Source of the DNA: Paramesorhizobium endophyticum
Lineage (GTDB): Bacteria > Pseudomonadota > Alphaproteobacteria > Rhizobiales > Rhizobiaceae
DNA: 64,000 nucleotides
Direction of reading: 5' to 3'
Assembly: GCF_014640615.1 (NCBI RefSeq)
Contig: NZ_BMHH01000009.1
Span: 111,329-175,328, forward strand
In this document: in pieces, positions 16,441 through 25,829 of the stretch
Numbering within the stretch: the stretch's first letter is position 1
Layout of the letters: every line of letters begins with the position of its first letter
Made by a program: the position numbers and the translations under genes
Notes under the pieces: generated by a model
Database searches by the model: none
The model's input: the letters and a program-made list of their open reading frames with translations, nothing else
Told to the model about the DNA's origin: nothing

Positions 16441-17451
16441 TCAGAAATCGAAATGCGTACGGGGCACGTCGAGCGAATAGGTCACGCCATCGGGCTCGAT
16501 GCGGTAGCTCGAGGTGCCATCCACCGAAATCGGCACGATGCGCTCCAGAACGGCGCTGCCGAAGCGGGCATTGGGGTCGGAGCCTTTGAGCGCGCTGGGA
16601 ACTTTCTCATCCCACCGGATCGAAAGCGACATATAATCCGTGCCGGCGTTTTCGAAACGTCCGGACACTGCGACCCGGCCATCACTATTCGAGAGCGCGC
16701 CATAGGCAGCGGAGTTGACGATCAACTCATGCAGGGCGAGACCGATGTGGAGGGCCGCACCGGGAAAGATATAGGGATCGGCGCCCGATAAGCTGAAGCG
16801 CGGATCGGAGATGTCGACATATTTCTGCATCTGCGAGCGGACAAGCTCGTGAAACCGTGCGCCGCGCCAGTTGGAATCCGTCACCAGGTCCTGCGAATAG
16901 GAGAGCGACTGCACGCGCCCCCGGAAGCGCGAGAGGAAATCGTCGATCGTCTCGGTAAAGCGCGCCGTCTGCATGGCGATGCTCTGGATGATGGCGAGCA
17001 GATTCTTCGAGCGGTGGCTGACCTCGCGCAGCAGTGTCTTCAGCACCTGCTCGCGCCGCTTGAGCTCGGTTATGTCCACGCCTGTCGTCACGATGCCGAT
17101 GAGCGCGCCGGTATCGTCGCGATCAGCGTCGATGGAAAGCTCGAACCAGCGAATCTCGGCGCCATGGGAGAGGCAGATTTCCACCCGCTGCAGCTCGCCG
17201 GTTTCCAGCACCGCCTGCTTGGCAGCGGCGAGCCTTGCCGTCATGGCCTCCTGCACCAGTTCCTCGTCCTGGACGCCTTCACGCCACAGATCGGTCCATA
17301 CATCCGGCAGGTTTTCAGCCCAGACATAGGCGAGATCAGGGGATTGATAGAGCACGAAGACATTGCTGTTGCGGATCGCCTGGACCAGCGAGCGCAATCG
17401 CACTGTATCCTTGTCTTCGGCTTTTGTGAAAGGCAGGGTAGCGGCCATCAT
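16441..17451 (-). CDS. PAS-HWE family sensor histidine kinase (general stress response)
   Basis: Soluble kinase of 336 residues: one PAS domain (about 25-130, ending GVDITELKRRE) and an HWE-type kinase core with phospho-acceptor His146 in REVSHRSKNLLAIIQS, then the ATP lid region with LHELIVNSAAYGALS. HWE kinases commonly phosphorylate PhyR in alphaproteobacteria. No transmembrane helix is present, so the signal is cytoplasmic. It lies just downstream of phyR on the same strand, separated by about 250 bases holding its own EcfG promoter, which suggests positive feedback. Ribosome site before the ATG at 17451 is weak; ATG 17448 is equally possible. Confidence 0.9.
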   Translation of the reverse strand: MMAATLPFTKAEDKDTVRLRSLVQAIRNSNVFVLYQSPDLAYVWAENLPDVWTDLWREGVQDEELVQEAMTARLAAAKQAVLETGELQRVEICLSHGAEIRWFELSIDADRDDTGALIGIVTTGVDITELKRREQVLKTLLREVSHRSKNLLAIIQSIAMQTARFTETIDDFLSRFRGRVQSLSYSQDLVTDSNWRGARFHELVRSQMQKYVDISDPRFSLSGADPYIFPGAALHIGLALHELIVNSAAYGALSNSDGRVAVSGRFENAGTDYMSLSIRWDEKVPSALKGSDPNARFGSAVLERIVPISVDGTSSYRIEPDGVTYSLDVPRTHFDF

Positions 17452-17576
17452 TTCTATAGCCCGGCGCGGATTACGCCGTCCATGTGGTCATCCATTTTTG
17501 CAGGGCGCGCTTTTTCCAATCGCATGGCAACTCCCCGGTGACCACCGGTGCTCCTCTTCGTCATCTGAAGGTCCAG

Positions 17577-17601
17577 AACGCGAAAAGGTAAGATAAGTTC
17601 C
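17577..17601 (-). promoter_or_regulatory. EcfG-type promoter of the PAS-HWE kinase gene
   Basis: On the minus strand GGAAC (17597-17601), 16 bases, CGTT (17577-17580). It predicts a leader of about 120 bases before the kinase start. Confidence 0.7.
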
Positions 17602-17704
17602 TTCATCACAAGGCAGTAGGGCAATAAGGCAGCCGGGTAATGTTTTCCGCAAAAAAGGAAACAAGACGTAAACGTGCTGCTTTATTGCCCCATTGCCTTG
17701 TCGG

Positions 17705-18499
17705 TCAGGCTGCCAGCTTGGATTTTTCCTCGAAGAAAAGCGCTTGGCTGATCAGCGCCTTCACCATTTCAGGGTTGAACGGCTTGGTGACGAGGAAGGT
17801 CGGCTCCGGCCGTTCTCCCGTCAGCAGCCGCTCGGGGAAAGCGGTGATGAAAATGACGGGAATGGTGCTCGTCTGGAGGATTTCGTTGATGGCGTCGAGG
17901 CCGGAGCTGCCATCGGCAAGCTGGATGTCGGCAAGCACCATGCGGGGCTTGGCGGAATGGTAGCACTCGAGCGCTTCCTTGTGCGTACGGGCTATGCCGA
18001 CGACCTCATGACCGAGGCTCTGCACCATCTGCTCGATATCCATGGCGATCAGAGGTTCGTCCTCGATGATCAGAATCTTTGTCGCCACCTGCCGCGAAAT
18101 TTCCTGCGATGCTTCGCCCAGAAGGGCCATAAGCTCCTCTTCGCTGATGCCGAGGATTTCGGCGGCTTCCTTTTCATTGAAGGCCTCCACGGAGACGAGG
18201 AGGAAAGCCTGCCGCGCCTTGGGCGCCACCCCGCCCAGATTTGCCGCAGTCCGCGCTTCCCAGTTCAGATCCGACGTCGCCTCGGGAACCCGGATGGCTG
18301 TCGTTTCGAACATGCTGGAGAAGAGCTTGTAAAGGCCTATCTTGTCGGAAGAACATTCGGGAAAGATTGAAATATCGGCGATGAGCGCTTCCAATGTGGC
18401 GGCCACATAGGCATCCCCGGAGGTTTGGGAGCCGGTCACGGCACGGGAAAAGCGGCGAAGATAGGGAAGATGCGGCGCGATGCGCGTCGATAAAGTCAT
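17705..18499 (-). CDS. phyR: PhyR, anti-anti-sigma response regulator of the general stress response
   Basis: A 264-residue protein with the diagnostic PhyR fusion. The N-terminal sigma-factor-like part (about 1-130; helix-turn-helix-like EKEAAEILGISEEELMALLG) mimics EcfG and binds NepR. The C-terminal receiver domain (KILIIEDEPLIAMD onward) carries phospho-acceptor Asp191 in VLADIQLADGSSG and the conserved Lys in VTKPFNP. When phosphorylated, PhyR sequesters NepR and frees EcfG. It is divergent from nepR-ecfG, with overlapping promoter regions, and carries a perfect EcfG promoter itself. Confidence 0.97.
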   Translation of the reverse strand: MTLSTRIAPHLPYLRRFSRAVTGSQTSGDAYVAATLEALIADISIFPECSSDKIGLYKLFSSMFETTAIRVPEATSDLNWEARTAANLGGVAPKARQAFLLVSVEAFNEKEAAEILGISEEELMALLGEASQEISRQVATKILIIEDEPLIAMDIEQMVQSLGHEVVGIARTHKEALECYHSAKPRMVLADIQLADGSSGLDAINEILQTSTIPVIFITAFPERLLTGERPEPTFLVTKPFNPEMVKALISQALFFEEKSKLAA

Positions 18500-18547
18500 G
18501 CTTGAGCTCCCTTCAAGTCCGTAGAAGTCACGGTACAGCCGTTCATA

Positions 18548-18572
18548 AACGTATCCGAGGGAAAAAAGTTCC
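18548..18572 (-). promoter_or_regulatory. EcfG-type promoter of phyR
   Basis: On the minus strand GGAAC (18568-18572), 16 bases, CGTT (18548-18551). It predicts a leader of about 40 bases before the phyR start at 18499. Confidence 0.8.
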
Positions 18573-18581
18573 CATGTATAC

Positions 18582-18606
18582 GGAACTTTTTGCGATGCCC
18601 CGCATT
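18582..18606 (+). promoter_or_regulatory. EcfG-type promoter of nepR-ecfG
   Basis: GGAAC (18582-18586), 18 bases, TT (18605-18606): matches the relaxed GGAAC-N18-TT form, with CATT in place of CGTT. Its -35 lies only 10 bases from the -35 of the divergent phyR promoter. Confidence 0.6.
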
Positions 18607-18672
18607 ATAAGGGGGAAATGCGGCATAAACATGCGGCCTGTTATCGGGCTTGGAAAGAATGGCTGGGACAAA

Positions 18673-18921
18673 ATGAGCGAAAAATCCAATCTTCGTCCGC
18701 GTGCAGAAACCCCGGACGGAAAGGCCGCCCACGGGCGGGACGAGCTGGGCCCCAATAGCGAGATCGGCTCGAAGCTGAAGGCCCTGTACACCTCCATCCA
18801 GGAAGAGACCATCCCCGAGCGCTTCCTCGATCTTCTCGAAAAACTCGATCAGGCGGAGCGTGGCCAATCGGTGAGCCAACCCGCCGAGGACGCCCAAATC
18901 AACGTTCCGGTCATGGAGTGA
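18673..18921 (+). CDS. nepR: NepR, anti-sigma factor of EcfG
   Basis: Small (82-residue) anti-sigma factor that holds EcfG inactive until phosphorylated PhyR takes it away. The conserved NepR core IGSKLKALYTSIQEETIPERFLDLLEKLD is intact, with disordered ends. I start at the ATG at 18673, which gives a normal NepR length and a leader of about 60 bases from the predicted promoter; longer in-frame starts reach upstream past that promoter. Its stop codon overlaps the ecfG start (TGATG), so the two are translationally coupled. Confidence 0.93.
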   Translation: MSEKSNLRPRAETPDGKAAHGRDELGPNSEIGSKLKALYTSIQEETIPERFLDLLEKLDQAERGQSVSQPAEDAQINVPVME

Positions 18922-19475
18922 TGGACATGGAAACCCGCACTACGTTCAAGAAGGATCTGTTGCGGGCGCTTCCCAGCCTGCGCGCCTTCGCCGTCTCGCT
19001 GGTCGGCCAGCAGGACAAGGCCGACGATCTCGTCCAGGACACCATCATGAAGGCTTGGGCCAAACAGGAGTCCTTCGAGATCGGGACCAATATCAAGGCC
19101 TGGCTCTTCACCATCCTGCGCAATGAGTTCTACAGCCAGATGCGCAAGCGCGGTCGCGAGGTGCAGGACAGCGAGGGCACGTTCACGAGCCAGCTCGCCG
19201 TGCATCCCTCGCAATATGGCGCGCTGGATTTGCAGGATTTCCGCAAGGCGCTCGACCAACTGCCCGCCGACCAGCGCGAGGCGATCATCCTCATCGGCGC
19301 GTCCGGATTTGCCTATGAGGAAGCGGCGGAGATCTGCGGTTGCGCCGTCGGCACCATCAAGAGCCGAGTCAGCCGGGCACGCACGCGGCTTCAGGAGCTG
19401 CTTGGCGTCAATGGCGAATCGGATTACGGCCCCGATGCGCTTTCCGCACCGGTGACGACCCGTTCCTTCGCATGA
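18921..19475 (+). CDS. ecfG: EcfG-type general stress sigma factor
   Basis: ECF sigma factor of group 15 (EcfG/RpoE2/SigT type), 184 residues. Region 2 reads DKADDLVQDTIMKAWAKQESFEIGTNIKAWLFTILRN; region 4 carries the helix-turn-helix GFAYEEAAEICGCAVGTIKSRVSRARTRL. It directs transcription from GGAAC-N16/17-CGTT promoters, several of which are visible in this window. Start: the ATG at 18921 overlaps the nepR stop; ATG 18927 or GTG 18918 are alternatives. Partner genes nepR, phyR and two kinases surround it. Confidence 0.96.
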   Translation: MDMETRTTFKKDLLRALPSLRAFAVSLVGQQDKADDLVQDTIMKAWAKQESFEIGTNIKAWLFTILRNEFYSQMRKRGREVQDSEGTFTSQLAVHPSQYGALDLQDFRKALDQLPADQREAIILIGASGFAYEEAAEICGCAVGTIKSRVSRARTRLQELLGVNGESDYGPDALSAPVTTRSFA

Positions 19476-19637
19476 GGTGATTTCAGCCGCAATGGTGCTG
19501 TCCGGAAGTGTGCTATTTCCCGCTACGGCGACCTTCGGTCCGGGGGTGGGGCCGGCCAAAAATGTGGGATTTCGCTTTTCTTGCAGAGAAGCGTATGATC
19601 TGGCTCGTAAAGGCTGCAACTCCTTCTAGCGGGTCAG

Positions 19638-21041
19638 ATGAACGATACTTCGGGACAAGTGCCGGAACCTCGGATGCGGGCGGGCTATTGGCGGCAGCTT
19701 GCGGTCATGATTTCATTGGCCCTGGTGATGCTGACGGCCGCCTCCACCGTCTTTCTCACGCGCGGCATCAACCACCAGATCGCCGACGTTTCCAATACCT
19801 ACCAGCTTCTCCATCAGGCGAACAAAACGCTTCTGCTCGTCACCAATATGGAAACGAGCCAGCGCGGCTATCTCCTGACGCTGGACCGCTCCTATCTCGA
19901 CCTCTATCACGCGGCTTCGCTCTCCATCGACGAATCCATCGGCCGGCTCGCCGGGATGGCGCGCAGCAATTCGGAGCAGGAGGCGCGTGTGCAGGAGATC
20001 GCCGGGCTCACCGCGCAGATCCAGACCTGGGTGAGGCAAACAGTCGAACTGGCGATCGAGGGGCGTTTCGGAAAAGCCCTGGAGGAAGTCCACAGCGACA
20101 AAGGCAAGATGCTGATGGACGATTTGCGCAAGGCGATCCGCACCTTCATGGACGAGGAGGACCGGCGGCTCATCCAGCGCAATGAAATCGTGACCCGCAC
20201 CCGCGACTGGCTGACGGTCACCTCGCTGGCGGCGCTCGGCAGCGCGGTGATGCTTGCCTATTTCCTGTTCAGCCGGGTGCAGCGCTATGCCCGGCAATTG
20301 CGCGAGGGGCAGAGCGCGCTGCTTTCCGAAAATGTGCTTCTGGAGCAGGCCGTCAAGGAGCGCACGGTGGAACTGGAACATGCGCGCGCCGTCGCCGAGC
20401 GGGAACGGGAGCGTGTCGAAGTGCTGCTGCAGGACAGCAACCACCGCATCGGCAACTCGCTTGCGACAGTTGCCTCGCTTCTCAGCCTGCAATTGGGGCA
20501 GGCGACCAATGAGGATACGCGGAAGGTTCTGATCGCCGCGCGCGACCGCGTACAGACGATCTCAACAGCGCATCGCCGCCTGCGGCTCGGTGAGGATCTG
20601 GAATCCATCCGTGCGGACGAGTTCCTGCAAGCGGTTATCGAAGACCTTACGCTGGCGCTCACTTCGGGCGAGCGGATCAAGTTCAAGACCGATTTCGCTT
20701 CGGTCAACCTCAACGCGCGCGATGCCACGACGATTGGCGTCATCCTGGGCGAGCTCGTCACCAATGCCGTCAAGCATGCCTTTCCCGACGATGCGCACGG
20801 CACCGTTTCGGTGAGCTTCGGACCCGACGAGAATGGCACCCTTGCCCTGACGGTGGCCGATGACGGCGTCGGCTACGGCAAGGGCAAGACCCCGCATCGC
20901 CGGGGCAAGCGCCAAGGCCTGGGAATGCTCGTCATCGAACAGCTCAGCCTGCAATTCGGAGACTCGCCGCATTTCGCCAGCAACAGCCCCAGCGGCACGA
21001 AGGCCGTCATCCGCTTTCCCTCACTGGAAGTGGGCAAGTGA
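19638..21041 (+). CDS. CHASE3-domain HWE/HisKA2-type sensor kinase (general stress response)
   Basis: Membrane sensor kinase of 467 residues: a transmembrane helix near 20-42 (LAVMISLALVMLTAASTVFL), a periplasmic CHASE3 sensor of about 150 residues (INHQIADVSNTYQLLHQANKTLL, METSQRGYLLT), a second helix near 195-215, a coiled-coil linker, and a kinase core with phospho-acceptor His269 in LLQDSNHRIGNSLATVASLL plus ATP-binding ELVTNAVKHAFP. It lies 160 bases after ecfG on the same strand and probably phosphorylates PhyR. I find no EcfG motif before it, so it is either read through from ecfG or made constitutively. Confidence 0.93.
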   Translation: MNDTSGQVPEPRMRAGYWRQLAVMISLALVMLTAASTVFLTRGINHQIADVSNTYQLLHQANKTLLLVTNMETSQRGYLLTLDRSYLDLYHAASLSIDESIGRLAGMARSNSEQEARVQEIAGLTAQIQTWVRQTVELAIEGRFGKALEEVHSDKGKMLMDDLRKAIRTFMDEEDRRLIQRNEIVTRTRDWLTVTSLAALGSAVMLAYFLFSRVQRYARQLREGQSALLSENVLLEQAVKERTVELEHARAVAERERERVEVLLQDSNHRIGNSLATVASLLSLQLGQATNEDTRKVLIAARDRVQTISTAHRRLRLGEDLESIRADEFLQAVIEDLTLALTSGERIKFKTDFASVNLNARDATTIGVILGELVTNAVKHAFPDDAHGTVSVSFGPDENGTLALTVADDGVGYGKGKTPHRRGKRQGLGMLVIEQLSLQFGDSPHFASNSPSGTKAVIRFPSLEVGK

Positions 21042-21050
21042 TCGGCGTGT

Positions 21051-21455
21051 TTATGAATTTCCCCGGCTTCGGTGCCTGCCTTTGGCCTCGGCGCCATCGG
21101 ACACCAGCCCATAAGCAGCCAGCGCAATGATGGGCAGGGCAGCGGCGAGGAGAGGCCGTTTCGTCAGGCTGGGAAGAGCGGCGAGGGCCATCGCCACAAG
21201 CATGCTCGATCCTTCCGCTTCCCTGCGTTCGCGCATGCGGCGCCGGCGCCGGGCTTCCGATGCCTTGATCGCGAAAAGGCCGATAACGGCAATGGCGAAG
21301 CAGCCGAGAGCGACGATCAGCGCGGCGTAGACGCTGCCCAAGGCGACCGCGAGCGCCAGATAGGCCGTCGCCAACAGGAAGATCACGCCGACCAGCGTAA
21401 AGAAGGCGATGACGGCCATCCAGGCGCCCTTATATTTCCATTCGCGGATTGCCAT
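21051..21455 (-). CDS. Small membrane protein, phage-holin-superfamily-like
   Basis: 134 residues with three or four hydrophobic helices: two long ones near the N terminus (WMAVIAFFTLVGVIFLLATAYLALAVALG and SVYAALIVALGCFAIAVIGLFAIK), an Arg-rich loop (EARRRRRMRERRE) and one C-terminal helix (PLLAAALPIIALAAYGLV). The pattern fits the DUF1469-type putative holin-superfamily proteins often found beside ElaB/YqjD-like genes. AGGAGG precedes the start at 21455. It lies immediately downstream of the ElaB-like gene, so both probably share the EcfG promoter at 21875-21899. Confidence 0.75.
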   Translation of the reverse strand: MAIREWKYKGAWMAVIAFFTLVGVIFLLATAYLALAVALGSVYAALIVALGCFAIAVIGLFAIKASEARRRRRMRERREAEGSSMLVAMALAALPSLTKRPLLAAALPIIALAAYGLVSDGAEAKGRHRSRGNS

Positions 21456-21496
21456 GGCCGCCTCCTGTCCCAGCAATGGGAGAAGAAGCCGCAGCA

Positions 21497-21832
21497 TCAG
21501 CGACGAGCCATCAGCGCCAGAAGGAAACCGATGCCTGCCGCCGCCGCTATGGTCGTCAAAGGGCGTTCGCGCGCGGAAGCGGCGAGCTGGTCGTGAAGCT
21601 GGTTGACGGTGTTTTCGCCGGTCTGGCGCGCGCTGTTATAGGTTTTTGCCGCGCCGCGCCGGGCTTCGCGCACCTTCTCCGACCCCAGATCGGTGATCGC
21701 TGAGGCAAGCCCGGCAATGTCGTCCTTCAGCCGCGCTATCTGAGCCTGCAGATCGGCCGTATCCTCATCGCCATTGGATCTGTCCGTGGGGATGTCCTTG
21801 GCCTGACGGAGTGTGGTCGATGCTTGAGCCAT
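21497..21832 (-). CDS. ElaB/YqjD/DUF883-like membrane-anchored protein
   Basis: 111 residues: soluble heptad-like N-terminal part with coiled-coil character (DTADLQAQIARLKDDIAGLASAITDLGSEKVREAR), then a Gly-rich C-terminal membrane anchor (LTTIAAAAGIGFLLALMARR) ending in two Arg. This is the plan of ElaB/YqjD proteins, which bind the inner membrane by the C-terminal tail and are induced in stationary phase. AAGGAGA lies 7 bases before the ATG at 21832. A perfect EcfG promoter lies just upstream, linking the pair to the stress regulon. Confidence 0.85.
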   Translation of the reverse strand: MAQASTTLRQAKDIPTDRSNGDEDTADLQAQIARLKDDIAGLASAITDLGSEKVREARRGAAKTYNSARQTGENTVNQLHDQLAASARERPLTTIAAAAGIGFLLALMARR

Positions 21833-21874
21833 GTTTTCTCTCCTTGGATGATAAAGGCCGGATATCATCGGAGT

Positions 21875-21899
21875 AACGGCCCATCGCCGGTTCGGTTCC
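21875..21899 (-). promoter_or_regulatory. EcfG-type promoter of the ElaB-like operon
   Basis: On the minus strand GGAAC (21895-21899), exactly 16 bases, CGTT (21875-21878), about 45 bases before the ElaB-like start. Confidence 0.8.
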
Positions 21900-21949
21900 A
21901 ATTCCCGCGCCGATTTACTATGGATGGCCTATTAAATCGGAGGAGCATC

Positions 21950-23230
21950 ATGACCGTTATCGACCCGAAGAGCTTTTTGACATCCTTGTTCCACGCAGCG
22001 GTGAGCGCCGCCGATCCGGAGCAGGCCATCGCCGCCTGCCTGCCGCGGAAGCCCAAGGGGCGCACCATCGTCATCGGCGCGGGCAAGGGCTCGGCACAGA
22101 TGGCGCGCGCGTTCGAAAAGGCATGGGAGGAAGCGGGCAACGGGCCGGTCGAGGGCGTTGTGGTGACGCGCTATCGCTATGGCGCCGAATGCCGGCAGGT
22201 CGAGATCATCGAGGCGGCGCACCCGGTGCCTGATGAGGCCGGGCTTGCCGCCGCGAAACGGCTGTTCGAGGCGGTATCGGGCCTCACCGAGGACGATCTG
22301 GTGGTGGCGCTCATCTCGGGCGGCGGTTCGGCGCTGCTGCCGTCTCCGCCCGATGGCATGACGTTGGAGGACGAAATCGCCGTCAACCGGGCGCTGCTCG
22401 CCTCCGGAGCGCCGATTGCGGCAATGAATGCCGTGCGCAAGCATCTTTCCACCATCAAGGGCGGCAGGCTCGCAGCGGCGGCTTATCCGGCGAAACTCGT
22501 GTCGCTCATCGTCTCGGACATTCCCGGCGACAACCCGGCCTTCGTTGCCTCGGGGCCGACCGTGCCGGACAGGACTTCACGCGAGGATGCGCTGAAAATT
22601 GTCGAGCGCTACCGCCTGCCTTTGCCTGAAGCGGCGTTGCGGCATCTCCAGAGCGAAGCGGCGGATGCGCCGAAGCCTGATGATCCGCGCTTTTCCGGCC
22701 ATGAAGTGCGGGTGATCGCCTCCGCCGCCCTGTCCTTGGAAATGGCAGCCGAAGAAGCGCGGCGGCAGGGCGTCGAGGCGGTGATCCTCTCCGACGCCAT
22801 CCAGGGCGAGGCGCGCGAAGTGGCGCATGTCCATGCGGCGCTCGCGCGGGAGGTGCTGTTGAAAGACAGGCCGTTCCGCAAACCCGTGGTGCTGCTTTCC
22901 GGCGGCGAGACCACGGTGACCTTGCGCGGAAAAGGCAGGGGCGGGCGCAATACGGAGTTCCTGCTGTCCTTCGCGCTCGACATCGATGGTCTCGACGGCA
23001 TCACGGCGCTTGCCGCCGATACTGATGGTATCGATGGCTCAGAGGATAATGCAGGGGCCTTTGCCGATGGCACGACCGTCGCGCGGCTGCTGGCCCTTGG
23101 GCGCGACGGCGCGGCGCTGCTGGCTGACAATGATGCGTGGAGTGCGTTTGAGGCGATAGGCGATCTGTTCGTGACCGGTCCCACGGGGACGAATGTCAAC
23201 GATTTGCGGGCGGTGCTGGTGGCGAGCTAG
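21950..23230 (+). CDS. gckA: Glycerate 2-kinase (MOFRL/GckA-TtuD family)
   Basis: Phosphorylates D-glycerate to 2-phosphoglycerate in glyoxylate, serine-cycle or tartrate metabolism. The 426-residue length and motifs fit: Gly-rich IVIGAGKGSAQMARAFE near the N terminus, the nucleotide loop ALISGGGSALLPSP, the KHLSTIKGGRLA segment, and the C-terminal MOFRL domain (GRGGRNTEFLLSFAL, DTDGIDGSEDNAGA). GGAGGAG lies ahead of the ATG at 21950. Older annotations call such proteins hydroxypyruvate reductase. It is divergent from the stress membrane gene pair and convergent with purU. Confidence 0.9.
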   Translation: MTVIDPKSFLTSLFHAAVSAADPEQAIAACLPRKPKGRTIVIGAGKGSAQMARAFEKAWEEAGNGPVEGVVVTRYRYGAECRQVEIIEAAHPVPDEAGLAAAKRLFEAVSGLTEDDLVVALISGGGSALLPSPPDGMTLEDEIAVNRALLASGAPIAAMNAVRKHLSTIKGGRLAAAAYPAKLVSLIVSDIPGDNPAFVASGPTVPDRTSREDALKIVERYRLPLPEAALRHLQSEAADAPKPDDPRFSGHEVRVIASAALSLEMAAEEARRQGVEAVILSDAIQGEAREVAHVHAALAREVLLKDRPFRKPVVLLSGGETTVTLRGKGRGGRNTEFLLSFALDIDGLDGITALAADTDGIDGSEDNAGAFADGTTVARLLALGRDGAALLADNDAWSAFEAIGDLFVTGPTGTNVNDLRAVLVAS

Positions 23231-23258
23231 CCGCCTCGATGGCGGCGAAGCGAGCACA

Positions 23259-24113
23259 TCACCCAAACACCACCGTCTTGTGCCCGTTCAGCATCACCCG
23301 GCTTTCCAGATGCAGCTTGACGGCGCGGGCGAGGACGCGGGCTTCGATGTCGCGGCCGGTGGCGACGAAATCGTCCGCCGTCATCGCATGGGTGACGCGC
23401 TCCGTCTCCTGCTCGATGATCGGCCCCTCGTCGAGGTCGGGCGTCACGTAATGGGCGGTCGCGCCGATGAGCTTCACGCCGCGCTCATGGGCCTGATGAT
23501 AGGGCTTCGCGCCCTTGAAGGACGGCAGGAAGGAGTGGTGGATATTGATCACCTTGCCGTAGAGCCGCTTCGACAGATTGTCCGACAGCACCTGCATGTA
23601 GCGGGCGAGGATGACGAGGTCGGCTCCCGTTTCCTTGACGAGCGCCAGCACCTTCTCCTCCTGCTCGGCCTTGTTCTCGCGATTGACAGGCCAATAATGA
23701 TAGGGAATGCCCTCCAGCTCGGCGGTGCGGCGCGAGTCCTCATGGTTGGAAACGATGGCCGCCACTTGCGCATCGAGCCAGCCGACGCGAATCTGGTAGA
23801 GAAGATGCAGCATGGCGTGGTCGAATTTCGACACCATGACGATGATCTTCGGACGCCGCGCCTGGTCGACGATCGCGGTCTTCATCGAGAACCGCTCGAC
23901 GGCGGGCTTGATGCCGCGCTCGATATCGTCCTTCGAGACATTCGCGGGCGCGGTGAAGGCGATGCGCATGAAGAAGCGGTTGGTCTGGCGGTCCCAGAAC
24001 TGGTTCGATTCCGCGATATTCGCGCCGATGCCCGCCAGTTCCGTCGTGACCGCCGCGACAATCCCCGGCTGATCCTCGCAAACGAGAGTCAGGATGTAAG
24101 AATGATCGGCCAT
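23259..24113 (-). CDS. purU: Formyltetrahydrofolate deformylase PurU
   Basis: Hydrolyses 10-formyl-tetrahydrofolate to formate and THF, balancing the one-carbon pool. The 284 residues show an N-terminal ACT domain (ILTLVCEDQPGIVAAVTTELAG) and a C-terminal formyltransferase fold with the catalytic set NIHHSFLPSFKGAKPYHQA and the DEGPIIEQ segment. GGAGG precedes the ATG at 24113. It is monocistronic and convergent with gckA; the next gene upstream, exbB, is divergent. Confidence 0.95.
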   Translation of the reverse strand: MADHSYILTLVCEDQPGIVAAVTTELAGIGANIAESNQFWDRQTNRFFMRIAFTAPANVSKDDIERGIKPAVERFSMKTAIVDQARRPKIIVMVSKFDHAMLHLLYQIRVGWLDAQVAAIVSNHEDSRRTAELEGIPYHYWPVNRENKAEQEEKVLALVKETGADLVILARYMQVLSDNLSKRLYGKVINIHHSFLPSFKGAKPYHQAHERGVKLIGATAHYVTPDLDEGPIIEQETERVTHAMTADDFVATGRDIEARVLARAVKLHLESRVMLNGHKTVVFG

Positions 24114-24301
24114 GGGGTCCTCCGGGTACTCGAGCTGTTATCCGCGCAACGATAGTCGGCGCGGGGCAGGGGCGTTGCCGCAAAAGCGAAGCGCAACGGT
24201 CGTTTTTGGGCGTCGATATAGGGGAACGCAGAAGGCTGCAAGCTTCAGCCGCCCGCGAGCAGGTGTGAAAAATGCGGATGTGATAGACGAAACGCAAAAC
24301 A

Positions 24302-24316
24302 TGACTTGCGCCATCA
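24302..24316. promoter_or_regulatory. Weak candidate RirA/IRO-type box before exbB
   Basis: TGA-N9-TCA fits the loose IRO-box pattern of rhizobial iron regulation. The motif is short and could be chance; it is listed because exbB-exbD-tonB is a typical iron-regulated operon. The gap 24114-24426 otherwise holds repeat D1 and no gene. Confidence 0.2.
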
Positions 24317-24364
24317 TGTTATGAGTGGTTAAGAGTTTCGGGAAATCCGGACTTAGGTTTTAGC

Positions 24365-24410
24365 CGCGTGATCCTGTCCGAGAAGACAGCAGGTTTTGGG
24401 ATCATGCTCT
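24365..24410. repeat. Family D hairpin repeat, copy D1, before exbB
   Basis: Hairpin GTGATCC...GGGATCAT with internal GACAGCAGG-type loop, ending 16 bases before the exbB start. Related copies at 50125-50171 and 56908-56951 also lie just before start codons. Confidence 0.65.
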
Positions 24411-24426
24411 AAAGAGGGCGCAGGAC

Positions 24427-25374
<948 letters not shown>

Positions 25375-25379
25375 GAATC

Positions 25380-25825
<446 letters not shown>

Positions 25826-25829
<4 letters not shown>

